Source: Bombardia bombarda (lineage: Eukaryota > Ascomycota > Sordariomycetes > Sordariales > Lasiosphaeriaceae). Taken from it: 64,000 bases of DNA. Shown here one piece after another: positions 54,049 through 64,000 of this stretch; within the stretch, counting starts at the first letter, position 1; every line of letters begins with the position of its first letter. The stretch is taken from positions 9,300,001 through 9,364,000 of the forward strand of contig JAULSR010000002.1 of assembly GCA_030512295.1 (NCBI GenBank). Direction: 5' to 3'. A program made the position numbers and the translations under genes. The notes under the pieces are model-generated. The model was not told the origin of the DNA. It saw only the letters and a program-made list of their open reading frames with translations, and searched no databases.

Positions 54049-55290
54049 ATGTCTAGCACTTCCGTTCCTCTCACGCACCTGGGCAAGAATGGCCCTCTTA
54101 TTCCCGCCCTTGGCTTTGGCCTAATGGGCCTGTCCTACGAATCTTACGGATCCATTCCCAGTGAGGAGGAACAGTTTGCCATCCTCGATCGTGCTTATGA
54201 GCTAGGATCGAGATTCTGGGACACTGCCGAGTAGGTATTTTTTGTGATCTATACAGATATCCAGCACGTCATTTTTCATACACTTCATATGCTAACTGTA
54301 TATCCACAAAGCCTCTACGGAGACAGCGAGGCCCTGCTGAACAAGTGGTTCAAACGTACCGCGAAGCGCGATGATATCTTCCTCGCGACCAAGTTTGGCT
54401 TCGTCAAAGGCGCCCAGTCAATCTCGATTGATAGCTCGGGCGAATACTGCAGGAAGGCTTGTGCTATGAGTCTCAAGCTTTTGGGCATTGAGTCTATTGA
54501 TCTGTGTAAGTCGGCTGGTTGGTTTTCAATCCCAAAGGTGTATCCGCTGATCAGATGTAATGACAGACTACATGCATCATGCCAACCCGGAGACACCCAT
54601 CGAGGAGACGATGCGTGCCTTGGCGGAACTGAAGAGGTAAGCAACACTCGCACAGAACACTGGATGTCTGTTCACAGTACCTGACAAACTCTATCCAGCC
54701 AAGGAAAGATCAAGCACATCGGGCTCTCGGCCGTCTCATCAACCACCCTCCGCCGCGCAGTCAAGATCGCCCCGGTCGCCGCAGTGCAGATCGAGTACTC
54801 GCCCTTCGTCCTCGACTGTGAAGGACCCGCCGGCACCGACCTCCTCGCCACCTGTCGCGAGCTAGGCGTCGCCGTCGTCGCCGCCATGCCCCTGGGCCGC
54901 GGCCTGCTCACATCGACGTTTGCCAAAAACGAGCCCCTTGGTGACGACAAAGATCAGCGTCAGATCTTTCCTCGATTGGCGGGTGAGAACAAGGACAAGA
55001 ATGTCGTTTTGGTGAACCAGTTCAAGGCGCTGGCGGATGAAAAGGGGTGCACGATTGCGCAGCTAGCTATTGCGTGGCTTCTGAAGCAAGGGGGCGATAT
55101 CATCCCGATTCCGGGCACGAAGAGGATGAAGTATCTGGAGGAGAACTGGGCCTCGCTCAAGGTGAAGTTGAGTGATGAGGATGAGAAGCAGGTGAGGAGG
55201 TTTGTGGAGGGTGCGCAGGTCGCGGGGAGCAACATGCCAGAGGCGTTTGCGGACTACGAGTATCGGGATACGAAGGAGGAGGAGAGGTAG
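54049..55290 (+). CDS. Aldo-keto reductase
   Basis: Four-exon gene for a 345-residue NADPH-dependent aldo-keto reductase of the AKR13/YakC-like type. Exons 54049-54230, 54312-54505, 54567-54636 and 54699-55290; all introns are GT-AG (GTAGGT, GTAAGT, GTAAGC) and total length is 346 codons. Seen: LGFGLMGLS, catalytic tetrad pieces FWDTADLYGDSE (Asp and Tyr), LATKFGF (Lys) and YYMHHANP (His), then QIEYSPF, LGRGLLTS and IPIPGTKR in the cofactor-binding C-terminus. The reaction is reduction of a carbonyl; substrate is unknown. It lies beside two regulators and a P450. Confidence 0.9.
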
Positions 55291-55849
55291 GTGGGTGTTC
55301 TGGCTGAAGTGGAAAGGGGTAGGGGGGGTGGTCGGCCAGGTGCGAAATTTGATCGATCAACGGATTCGGCAAAAAATGTAAGGTGGAAATGAGAACTTAA
55401 GGCAGTGTATAGCTGATGCTCGATGAAGGTATTTCAAGTTAAATTGGAGCTCAAAACATTCGTTTCGTACATCTCGACTGGATGATGCTTGGAGGGGGTC
55501 AGAAAACCCCTCCTGGACCTCTTCCTCCCAGCTGGAGCTCATAGTTCTAATATCCGTTCCGTACACCCCCGGGGAACGGGGAAAGTAAGTCAGCAAGTGG
55601 GGTATCGAAAGGGTGCTGTACTGCATATAGACACATACACATACTGTATAAATGTATATCGAACACAACTGAATTCATCGGGCAGTATAGCAATAATTCA
55701 GCTGGAGTCGTGGCGAGGAGTGTTCCTAAACGGGGTGCAGGCGCACAGGTAAGGTACATGGGGGTGCTTGCACTCATCATGCACCACGAGTGACTGGAGG
55801 ATTCATTCCATCCACAGAGAACCAGCAACAGGCCCCCCCCCATGCCCAC
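55291..55849. other. Intergenic between convergent genes
   Basis: The 3' ends of the reductase and the P450 face each other. No gene. Confidence 0.55.
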
Positions 55850-57640
55850 CTAGAGCTTGATCCCAACCGCATCCTTCCTCCTCCTGACCAACATTTGGTT
55901 ATCCGGATGGAAAAACAAAAACTCGTGAACCGACCCAGGCTTTATCGGCTTACCGCCCACAAACCGAAAGTCATAGCCATCAATCAGCTGAATTAGCAGC
56001 ACCTTGGCCGCCATATCCGCCACCATCCTCCCAGGACACGCCCACCTGCCCGCGCCCCAGGTCAGGATATCAGAATCTACACTCCGAAACGGCTTCGCAC
56101 GGTGCCCCTCAATCTTCTCCTCAGCACAAAACCTCAGCCCCTTATAAGTCTTGGCATCCTCAAAGATGGCCTCATCTGTCGCCCTTGCGGGGCCCGACAC
56201 GGTGACGAATTGACCCTTCCTGACTTCAATCCGGCCATGGTCGAGGAAGAAGTCTTGCTCTGCCACGCGACTGTAGACAATGATAGTCCCGGGCGCGAGC
56301 CGCGCCGTTTCCTTCATTGCTGACTCGAGACAATCGAGGCCCGACAGCGCCGCGAGGTCCCACTGCCCCTTGATGGCGACATGTCTGGCTGCCAACTCGG
56401 TGCGTATGGCCGCCAGAACATCGGGGTGCGCGGTGAGGTCTGACAGCGCACGGCAGACAAAGTTGGCGATGCTGTATGTTGAGCCGGCAGCGACCGAGCC
56501 GCAAAGGGTAGTCAGCACGTTGGGGTCTCGCTCCAGCTCAGTGCGGCCATCTTTGACCATCCAGGTGATGAGGTCGGGGCTGGTTGGGGAGCTCTTGTCG
56601 TGATTGTGATTGTCGCTAGCGAGAAGCTCCTTCTGTCGAATCACCTCTGGGACGACAAAGGTGCCCAGCTCTCGCCAGCTACGCTCCATCCGCCACTTGG
56701 ACGGGAGCAGCCAGACTACCGCCTGCTGAATGACCGACGGGACGCAGCGCATGATGAAGGCGACCTCAAAGATGCTTGTTGTGAGCTCGTTGGTCAAGTG
56801 CACAAGACGTGGGTTTTTCTCCACCATGGCCGCGCCAAACAGAACCAGGGCGATGCCCTCGCTGAAACATCGCACGGTGGCTGGGAGCGGCTTCATGAGG
56901 GTCCATTCGTCGCCGCTGCTCCCGCTGGGAAAATGCAGCTCCATGCTGGTAGAGATACGAGCGTTCATCAGAGGGAACAGGTCGGGAAGGGCTGGGCTGA
57001 TCCTTGACAGGAGCATGCGCACATGGTAGCCTGTCTTTTCCACCACCTGCATGCCCGTGAGCTTGCCGAGGAGGGCGAAGGCATGCGACTTTCTGCTGAG
57101 CAGAATATCTGGCTTCAGCCCGTTCAGCTCGGGAATGACGTGACCTGGCAGGACCAAGAGCTCCTTGTCACCCCGGGCCAGAAGATATGGACGTCCATCT
57201 GCCTGTTGTTGTATACGTATATCAGCCACGTGTATTGCCTTGTATTTCAGACACTGTGGAACCCCGAAATATTGAGTGGTTACCTTCTTATCAGCCTCCT
57301 CCAATATCTCCTGCGCGCACACAGCCCAACGCAGTCTAGAGAACCAGGGGGGCTCGAAGGGGTACAGCCTATTGGCGACCATGAGACCGCCATTGCGGCT
57401 GCTGTTGCCTCTCCATAGCTTGAGGACAAGACCGAGGGTGACCAAGGTAACCGTGCTCGCGGTTACAAGAAACCTCACCACCTGGTGGTGGTCAAAAGCC
57501 GCCTCATTATCGTGGGCCCCAGCTTGAGGACCAAGAGACAGGTTGGAAAGTAGATTGGAGTAAAGAAGTGCGATGGGATTATAATGACCAACAATCTCAT
57601 CCTTAGCCTGAGAGTCCATGGGGTCGATACCAGCACGCAA
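55850..57640 (-). CDS. Cytochrome P450 (fungal, ent-kaurene oxidase-like style)
   Basis: P450 of 569 residues after removal of an 81-nt in-frame intron (57283-57203, GTAACC...CAACAG) that lies between EEADKK and ADGRPYLLARGD and would otherwise insert 27 residues. Seen: an N-terminal membrane anchor (VVRFLVTASTVTLVTLGLVL), the I-helix region CGSVAAGSTYSIANF (an unusual form of the AGxxTT oxygen-activation motif), ESAMKETARLAPG (E-x-x-R), and the haem ligand loop LTWGAGRWACPGRMVA (G-x-x-x-C-P-G). ER membrane mono-oxygenase, substrate unknown. Met at 57640 or 57619 may be the start. The 3' end converges on the aldo-keto reductase gene. Confidence 0.88.
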   Translation of the reverse strand: MRAGIDPMDSQAKDEIVGHYNPIALLYSNLLSNLSLGPQAGAHDNEAAFDHHQVVRFLVTASTVTLVTLGLVLKLWRGNSSRNGGLMVANRLYPFEPPWFSRLRWAVCAQEILEEADKKVTTQYFGVPQCLKYKAIHVADIRIQQQADGRPYLLARGDKELLVLPGHVIPELNGLKPDILLSRKSHAFALLGKLTGMQVVEKTGYHVRMLLSRISPALPDLFPLMNARISTSMELHFPSGSSGDEWTLMKPLPATVRCFSEGIALVLFGAAMVEKNPRLVHLTNELTTSIFEVAFIMRCVPSVIQQAVVWLLPSKWRMERSWRELGTFVVPEVIRQKELLASDNHNHDKSSPTSPDLITWMVKDGRTELERDPNVLTTLCGSVAAGSTYSIANFVCRALSDLTAHPDVLAAIRTELAARHVAIKGQWDLAALSGLDCLESAMKETARLAPGTIIVYSRVAEQDFFLDHGRIEVRKGQFVTVSGPARATDEAIFEDAKTYKGLRFCAEEKIEGHRAKPFRSVDSDILTWGAGRWACPGRMVADMAAKVLLIQLIDGYDFRFVGGKPIKPGSVHEFLFFHPDNQMLVRRRKDAVGIKL

Positions 57641-59750
57641 GCAGGAACCACGCAGGTAGAGGAGCTTCTAGAATGATGACAAAAAGGGCTTAGGGACGCA
57701 GAGAAAAAGGGGGGTTGCAAGCAGATCTTGGCTGGTCTGTGCTGGGCAAGAGATCCCCCAAATATCCTAACTATCGACTCCTTAAATCATACTTCCTGTC
57801 ATTCCACACATTTCGGCCTACTCGACTACCTGCCAGGAGGGTAGGTTGCGGTTCTAGCATCTTCCGTACGGCATGCTGCTCAGAGGCTTAACTTCTCGAA
57901 ACTCACCGACTCGACTTGCGTTGAAATCGAGACGAGACAGACTCTTTCCAGGACCGCACGCCCGACTGAGGCGCTGTAATTGAGGAAGAGCCCGAAAATA
58001 AACTGATCATAGCCAGATAGGACGCAGGTTCTACATGCATGGAGCTGCGAATTCCCGACGTGATGTGTTTGTGTCTTACACAGCAGAGAAGCATAGGGTT
58101 GCATCGGAGTCACTGGTAATATGTATACTGTCTCAGATGGCGAGGAGCTTGTGAATCATTCTCGAGGAGAACCTTCAAGTACAAAGGTAGACTAGGGGCG
58201 TCAAGTCCTCGGTGTTCTTGGCGAATTACTTAGGCATGACATACACAGTAGAATAGTTGGTTGGTCTCAGATTAAGTGCCCTCTCACATGCAAGGATCAA
58301 CAGGATCCTGACCTACCGTGTTCAAGAATAAGCGGGAAGGGGACGATCAAAGCGGGTATTATGAGATCTGTAGAAGAACACGATGGTATGTCGGGGACGT
58401 CGGTGGGGAATGTTTGACAAGAACTATTGAACTATTCTGGTACTTATTCGCTACCTTTCGGAAAAGTACCCAAATATCATTTTGTTGATGGGCTAAATGA
58501 GTGCGGCGGCAGCTTATAGTGTTGCATGCAAGAGATGCCACTAGTCAATTCCTTAGCTACAGCACATGGCCAAGGTGCACAATAATCCTGTTTGTGTTAG
58601 GAACTTTTCCTTCGAGTTACGAGTGCTGTTGCCTAATTCGTCTTGGAACCGGACCGACACACTCTGGTGGCGCAATCTGCTCGTTGTTAGTTTGTCATAA
58701 TACTGAAATGATAGCTGTTGTACGACGCTTTTCCTGCAGTCCTCCCTGTCCACCTATATGCTGCTTACCTCCCTTTGTACTCGATAGACGCCCGCTCTCG
58801 TATTATTAACGCCCCTCCTTTTTGAGAGACGCCGGAGCACAAAAAACTCCAACCTCTACGAATCGCTTTTCGTCCACGCCGTTGACATACCTCCTCTGAG
58901 TAACACAAAGCTGCAGAAGATTGCTGCGCCCACAGGGAGCAGTGCATTTTTGCTAGTAAATCCTACGAGTGATACTAAGACACAGTTGGCCACGAGGATA
59001 AACTTCACACTCCAGTGAGGCTCTCCTTCTCCTCCCCCATCTTTGGCTAGGAATCCATCGTATCTCAAGACTGGTGGTGATGGTTGTGGTGCGACACACT
59101 CCTGGGCTATCCCTAGCCATTGTTTGTAGTAATAGCTACCCTTCACTCCATTATTTCATGCATCGGCAATGCACCAATAGCGGCCAGCTTATCAATGGCG
59201 CTCTGAAACAAACCTCTTCGCCGCATGGCCACCTGGGGTGAACTTTGTCTCTACCCCTACCTAATCAAATGCCTTCGGCTACATGCTGTGTAGGCATCTT
59301 CATCATTCCTCGTGCGCCTTGAGCTGGCTGGCTTACTGGCTGGATCACGGCGGTAAGGTAGCTTTCTGTCAACTTGATGTGTGTCTGTGTTTGTATCTGC
59401 ATACCTATTGTTCGCGGTTGGATGGTCAGACAGAATTTTGGTGTGTCCAATAAAAATACATATCATTGATGGATCCCCGGCCGATTGCCACATGGCATTT
59501 CTGCACGAGCAACATAAGAACCAAGACGAACGAAACGATTAGAGAAAAAACAAACGGGATTGAGTCAAGTCTATCTCCACCTTGTTCAGAAGGTAGCAAA
59601 GGAGAGTCGGAGCAAATCCCACGCACCAATACACGAACACACACACACACACACACATACACACACACACAGATACAAACCTCTTACTTATCGTCTCCCA
59701 ATTACTACCGCCCGTTTTAGGGTCAGTAGTATTATCTGCCCAGTTTCAAA
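57641..59750. other. 2.1 kb intergenic, no firm gene
   Basis: No supported gene. One minus-strand frame (58856-59146) includes two hydrophobic stretches (FILVANCVLVSLVGF, LLPVGAAIFCSFVLL) but no other evidence. Contains the AC microsatellite just before the receptor gene. Confidence 0.45.
59637..59671. repeat. (AC)n microsatellite
   Basis: About 17 AC units with one interruption (cacacatacacac), 80 bp upstream of the receptor start codon and probably in its 5' untranslated region or promoter. Confidence 0.9.
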
Positions 59751-61267
59751 ATGGCCATTGACAGCATCGACCCGAACACCACCACGCCCTCGGCCATCAC
59801 CACCGGCCTGATCGTCGTCTCTGTCATCTTTCCCATCTTGTCGGCATTCTCCATCTACCTGCGCTATTTAGCTCGAAGAAAGACGCAACTCGTGGTTTTC
59901 GCCGACGATGCATGGGTCTTAGTGGCCTGGGTACGTTTCCCTTTCCGTTGCCTGAAGTTGTCCCGTCATTGAGGTCTTTCATGTCCAAGGATACCTACTA
60001 TAACGCATGCGGCATGAGCCCTCCACTGATATCAGTACCTTATTTATAGATTTTTACCTTTACACTCAGCGTTCTTGTCTGGGTGTTTACCGACAAATCT
60101 GGAATCAATTACTACAAGATAGACGCGCAGCATGGCACCATGTATTCATTGGAGGTTCGTCTATTTCAGTACCTGTTCGACCAGCAGTGTTACTAACGTG
60201 TAGCTTACTGGGTCGCTCTAGTTGATCTTCCTCACATCATGCCTGATCCAGTTTCCTCTAGCCACTGTCAAAATCTCGATTCTCTTGTTCTACAAGCGCA
60301 TCTTCGCTTCATCAAAACCATTCCGTGTGGCAGTATGGATTGCTATCGGTGTCGTCACCGTGTGGTGCTGGTTGTTCTTTGGCGTAAGTGTGCATCGATA
60401 GGTGCTTTCTCACTGTTGACGCTGAAACTGACAGTATTTGCACTAGCTGGTCTTGACACAGGTTGATCCCATATCGGCGTCGTGGACTGGAGGCCGTCTG
60501 CGCTACGACTCAGTAACTTTGGGACTCGCACAAGTGGGCAGCAGCATTGCGCTTGACTTCGTCGTGCTCTGCTTTCCGCTTCCTGTTATCTCACGTCTAC
60601 ATATGGCGGCAAAGCGCAAGCTGGCCGTTTCGCTGATTTTTTGGCTTGGTGCATTGTGGGTCTTCGTCCTCTTTTACACTGTACCAGTTTGTGGTACTTC
60701 ACATTCCATGCTGCTAACAAGAGAACTTCTGTAGCTGCTGCGTGGCCGCGATTGTCCGTACAGTACTCCTTAACGAGTCCGTCCGAGCTGTTGTTCAAAA
60801 CCAAAGCAACGTTTGTAAGTGTGATTTTCACCGGACTCTTGCTGTCAATTTGAACGGCTCACTAACGAACCTCTTTCCTCCCGGAAGTCGGCCAATCAAA
60901 GCAATTCATCTTCATGATCATTGAGCCGAATTGCTCCATTATCGCAGCCTGCTTGCCCTGCTATGGCCCCCTACTTGCAGGCGGCCGCAGGCCCGAGTCG
61001 ATCATCCGCAGCATCCGCTCCCTCATCAGCATCGGCAGTGGCGGCTCAAAGCACTCGCTACGCGACCGCAGCAACGCCGCCAAGGTCCCTAGTGGCCCCA
61101 ACGACTCTCAGATTGAGCTGGGCATCCAGTCGTGGCCTGGCAAGGGCAAACAAGACGTACAAATCGTTGGCGGTAAGGTCAGTCAGGACACCGATACTCC
61201 CAGCATTTGGAAGCCCGAGGGAAATGCAATCAATGTGACGAGCGGGGTGTCGGTCCAGAGGCAGTAG
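59751..61267 (+). CDS. Rhodopsin-domain integral membrane protein (Pth11-type receptor, no CFEM)
   Basis: Six-exon gene for a 371-residue seven-helix membrane protein of the fungal rhodopsin/Pth11-like class. Exons: 59751-59930, 60050-60154, 60222-60383, 60447-60655, 60735-60814 and 60888-61267 (372 codons in all). Seen: TGLIVVSVIFPILSAFSIYL with RYLARRKTQLVVFADDAWVL (the helix I-II signature), LIFLTSCLIQFPLATVKISI and LLFYKRIF, WTGGRLRYDSVTLGLAQVGS, LDFVVLCFPLPVISRLHM, and FIFMIIEPNCSIIAACLPCY with GPLL in the last helix, then a basic Ser-rich cytosolic tail. Such proteins sense surfaces or nutrients; ligand is unknown. An AC microsatellite (59637-59671) lies just upstream. Confidence 0.88.
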
Positions 61268-63164
61268 GTGTGTCGCGCGAGCGTGTGTGGGAGGGTCGGC
61301 GGAGGAATGCTATTCCTGTAACAGATTCGCTTGCGAAATTTATTCCGCCCCAATTGGAGGTACTTGATGTCAGGGGTGAGATGAGTAAAACCTTTGAACC
61401 CAAGGTTTTTATGTACTGAATTATACATCCAACATCTAAGCACTTACTATGACACTATGTCGACGCCCACCTTGACTCAGGTTAATGATTATGTAAGTGC
61501 CTACACAGTATTAGTATGTGTATGACATGGTCCGATTAATCCTGCTAAGGTATACTCTGAATTAACAGCTCATATTTTGTGGGCTGCGCCAGGAGAGATG
61601 AATGGAATGGATTGATGAAGGTGACCGGATGAATATGTCCAGGTCGAAGTCATCTGGGCGGCCCATTAGCGGCCAGGAACATGGACCTGGCTCGCCTGGA
61701 TCGTTGATGGGGAAGTGCCCACTCTGTGCAACATCAGGGCAAGGTGGGCCCTAGGTCTACATAAGGTACTTTGTGAGAGAAGGTCTCCATGTACAATAAA
61801 AGGGGATATGTGCCGTAATCCATGACATTCAAACGGACACCACAAGGTACCATCCCACCCATACCAAATCCGGCATTTACAACCACCCAGCATCGCTACG
61901 CTAGCGTTCCAGGGCACTACTAATTGAAACGCCCAAGAAAGGCTTCAAGTTGTTATGACCGAACTTGATATTTTTATGTAAAGAATGTCAGTGTGACGCA
62001 GTACGTACATACACTACAACGAGACGCGCCGCGGGAGGGGGGGAAGGCTTCTGATACAAGACTTGTCAGGCGCTTTAGTGCTGGGCTGGAGTAGGTGCTG
62101 CATGTACTCTCCTAGATTTACAATTACATCCATCCATGTATCCCGCGCGACGTGGAAGATGTACTGTGCGTACCCGGGCGGGTCGCTTTCCTGGGTTGGG
62201 CTATGCTCACCCTCTCCTTTGTAGAACGGCGGCGGCTTTTTCTTTTGACATGTGGAATACACAATAATGTATTTCACTCTTTCGGCCGCCTACGCTATTA
62301 TTATTATTCTACGCCACCGCGCTGCATCCTAGGTCGTAATATTGCGCAATGAGATGTTGGCCCGTCAAGATACCACCGTCTTAAGACACATTAGTTACTA
62401 TGGTAGGAAAAGATAACACCAGCACCACGGAATAAGTAAAAAGGGCCGCGCATGTCTTGTGCATTATAGTCGTTCTTAATCAGGTGCCCAAGTTTAGTCC
62501 CAATCGTCCGTCGACAAGTACCTACAATACCTATTCTACATACCCCCCAGTGTCTGCACTGAAACCTCGCATTCAAGGATGCTCCATGGAAACTCGTTTT
62601 ATCACAGTGCCCTGATCCTCGTTATCGCCAAGCCACTTGTCGGTTTCATCCGCAACAGTCATTTGTGTTACACAGCATTAATAGCGCCTCACTCATAGGT
62701 ATATTGATCGGATGATGCACGTAGTGTACCGCTTCGCTTGTGTTGAACGTCGGAACTGACTCCTGGATAAATCGACCCCTCTATGAATATCCACGTAAAG
62801 GTACCTAGGTATCTTGTTAAGGTAGGTAGGCAGTGTTGGGCTTGTGATCCACAACCACAGGCAGCTTTCAGTCTGCTGGTCACCATTGAGGGAGTTGAAA
62901 ATGCCATGGGCGACAAAAAAAGATCTTGTGGCAGCTGATGTTGTATCTACCTACCCAGGGACATGATCGGTGCCAGTTGACTGGAAAAGGACTTCACTTT
63001 TAGAACTACCTGTTTGTGGCAAGGGCTCAATGGTTATGTCTATGGGACGAATCGTCAATGGGATTTGTGATTACCTACCTAGCAGCTGCCAACTACGTTC
63101 ATCCCCTAGATCTAACTCGATAGTCTCCACACACCACGATACCAACAAGCCTATCTTACGTACG
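61268..63164. other. 1.9 kb intergenic, no gene seen
   Basis: No coding evidence. A segment at about 61680-61760 resembles an arm of the inverted repeat near 15.9 kb (ggggaagtgcccactctgtgcaac versus gggaagtggcccaccctgtgtaac). TACCTAGGTA occurs at 62802-62811. Confidence 0.5.
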
Positions 63165-64000
63165 ATGGACTTAGAGCCACCTATATTATCCTCCCGCCAA
63201 GGCTTCTACTCGCCTTTTGGGGTCTTGTCAGTTCTTTTTGTGGCTATCACCACTTACTTTGCACTCGACACTCTTTCGACGAGGAAAATTGTGCGACAAA
63301 AGCTGCGCCATGTTCCACTTGGCGGACCGGCTTTTCCAGGCCCAAAGTCGATTCTCAATCTGATCTTCGCGTGGAAAGCGAAATCTCTCCTTCAAGACAG
63401 CTATACAAAGGTATGCCCAAAACGCTCCTTCACCATCCAGAGACCAAAACTGACATACAATTGCTACACATGGTAGTTCAAAACTAGGGCCTTCCAGCTG
63501 ATCCGCAGCGATGGAGGAGTCGTCGTCTTACCCCTTTCCCTCCTCGAGGAGCTTGCTACTATCCCGGCGGCAACCGCCAGCCCACAGGGAGCACTGGAAC
63601 ACGACCTCTTGGGCCGCTACACTGGCCTCGATTTGATCATCGAAAATCGGCTACATCACGCAATAGTGCAGCGCAAGCTGACACCGCGTATCCCACTACT
63701 GATTCCCACCATGGAAAAGGGAGTCGCGACTGCCTTTGATGCTTTCCTCCCCCAAAGTGAGGACTGGATGGAATTTCAGCCATACCAGGTCTTGGGTCGC
63801 ATCTCGGCAAGGGTCGCTGCTGAGCCCATAGTCGGCCCGATCTTCAGTGATAATCCGGTGTGGCTTGACGTCGCTTTTGACTACACCGAAAACCGTAAGC
63901 AACTATTGCGTTTACCCATGACATTCACTTCTAGCCGAAGCTAACAAAATGTATCAACAGTCTTTAAAACAATCGTCGTCCTACGCTCCCTCCCAAACTG
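63165..64000 (+). CDS. Cytochrome P450, 5' part (cut by window end)
   Basis: Start of a P450 gene that runs past the window. Exon 1 63165-63410 (MDLEPPILSSRQGFYSPFG, then the membrane helix VLSVLFVAITTYFAL), intron 63411-63476 (GTATGC...TGGTAG), exon 2 63477-63894 and intron 63895-63960 (GTAAGC...CAACAG), then exon 3 from 63961. Exon 2 shows KTRAFQLIRSDGGVVVLPLS, DLLGRYTGLDLIIENRLHHA and IVQRKLTPRIPLLI, the N-terminal half typical of fungal ent-kaurene-oxidase-like P450s; the haem loop lies beyond the end. The two introns are in phase. The haem-binding region and substrate cannot be judged. Confidence 0.82.

Noticed and set aside
50279..64000. Complete secondary-metabolite cluster
   Set aside because: No core biosynthetic enzyme is visible; only accessory-type genes are present, so it is listed as a possibility and not a call.
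1..64000. CRISPR arrays, rRNA genes and prokaryotic operon signals
   Set aside because: None seen on inspection; the sequence is eukaryotic with spliceosomal introns.

Overview
The window is nuclear DNA of a filamentous ascomycete, most likely a Sordariomycete and plausibly Hypocreales. The evidence is short GT-AG introns (about 45-120 nt) with CTAAC/CTGAC-like branch sites, fungus-only families (HET, Zn2Cys6 regulators, Pth11-type rhodopsin-domain receptor, con-13-like protein, lipase-NACHT-ankyrin protein) and codon-dense GC-rich genes separated by AT-richer accessory DNA. No rRNA, tRNA, CRISPR or prokaryotic signals were recognised.

Layout. 0-3.6 kb holds ordinary genes: a Ure2-like glutathione S-transferase, a GNAT acetyltransferase and a small secreted cysteine-rich protein. 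3.6-5.7 kb is gene-poor. 5.7-31 kb is an accessory island, much of it decayed: a signalling-domain/pseudokinase/ZZ-finger gene, one DEDDh-exonuclease-like copy, a double-chromodomain remnant, a lipase-NACHT-ankyrin STAND gene with two stops at tryptophan positions, a long inverted repeat, a kinase fragment next to a palindrome, a frameshifted accessory gene, a DUF6601-like membrane gene, a DUF7924-like gene with an internal duplication, an intact casein-kinase-1-like gene, a multiply frameshifted pseudogene, an APH-type phosphotransferase gene, a hairpin repeat and a MADS-like fragment.

31.7-39 kb holds four same-strand copies of the DEDDh-exonuclease-like family (a fifth is at 9.2-9.9 kb). 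The cleanest copy is 33.5-34.4 kb. At least two copies end in Arg-Gly-rich tails, and in the cleanest copy the tail lies just beyond an in-frame TAG. This repeatedly duplicated, repeatedly broken family is the strongest candidate for an undescribed system here; its function is unknown.

40.8-49.6 kb has a con-13-like secreted HExxH protein, two decayed DUF7025-like pieces, an intact HET-domain gene and a small broken gene. 50.2-64 kb is well-formed: two Zn2Cys6 regulators in convergent orientation, an aldo-keto reductase, a P450, a rhodopsin-domain receptor and the 5' part of a second P450. These could belong to the edge of a metabolic cluster, but no core synthase is in the window.

Cross-cutting patterns: (1) many breaks in the accessory part are single-base changes in homopolymers or CAA/CAG/TGG-to-stop changes compatible with RIP-like C-to-T mutation; (2) several intact genes are C-rich in the 5' half and G-rich in the 3' half of the coding strand; (3) immune-type proteins (STAND, HET, pseudokinase) share the window with the nuclease-like family. 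Domain names come from recognising motifs, not from database searches.
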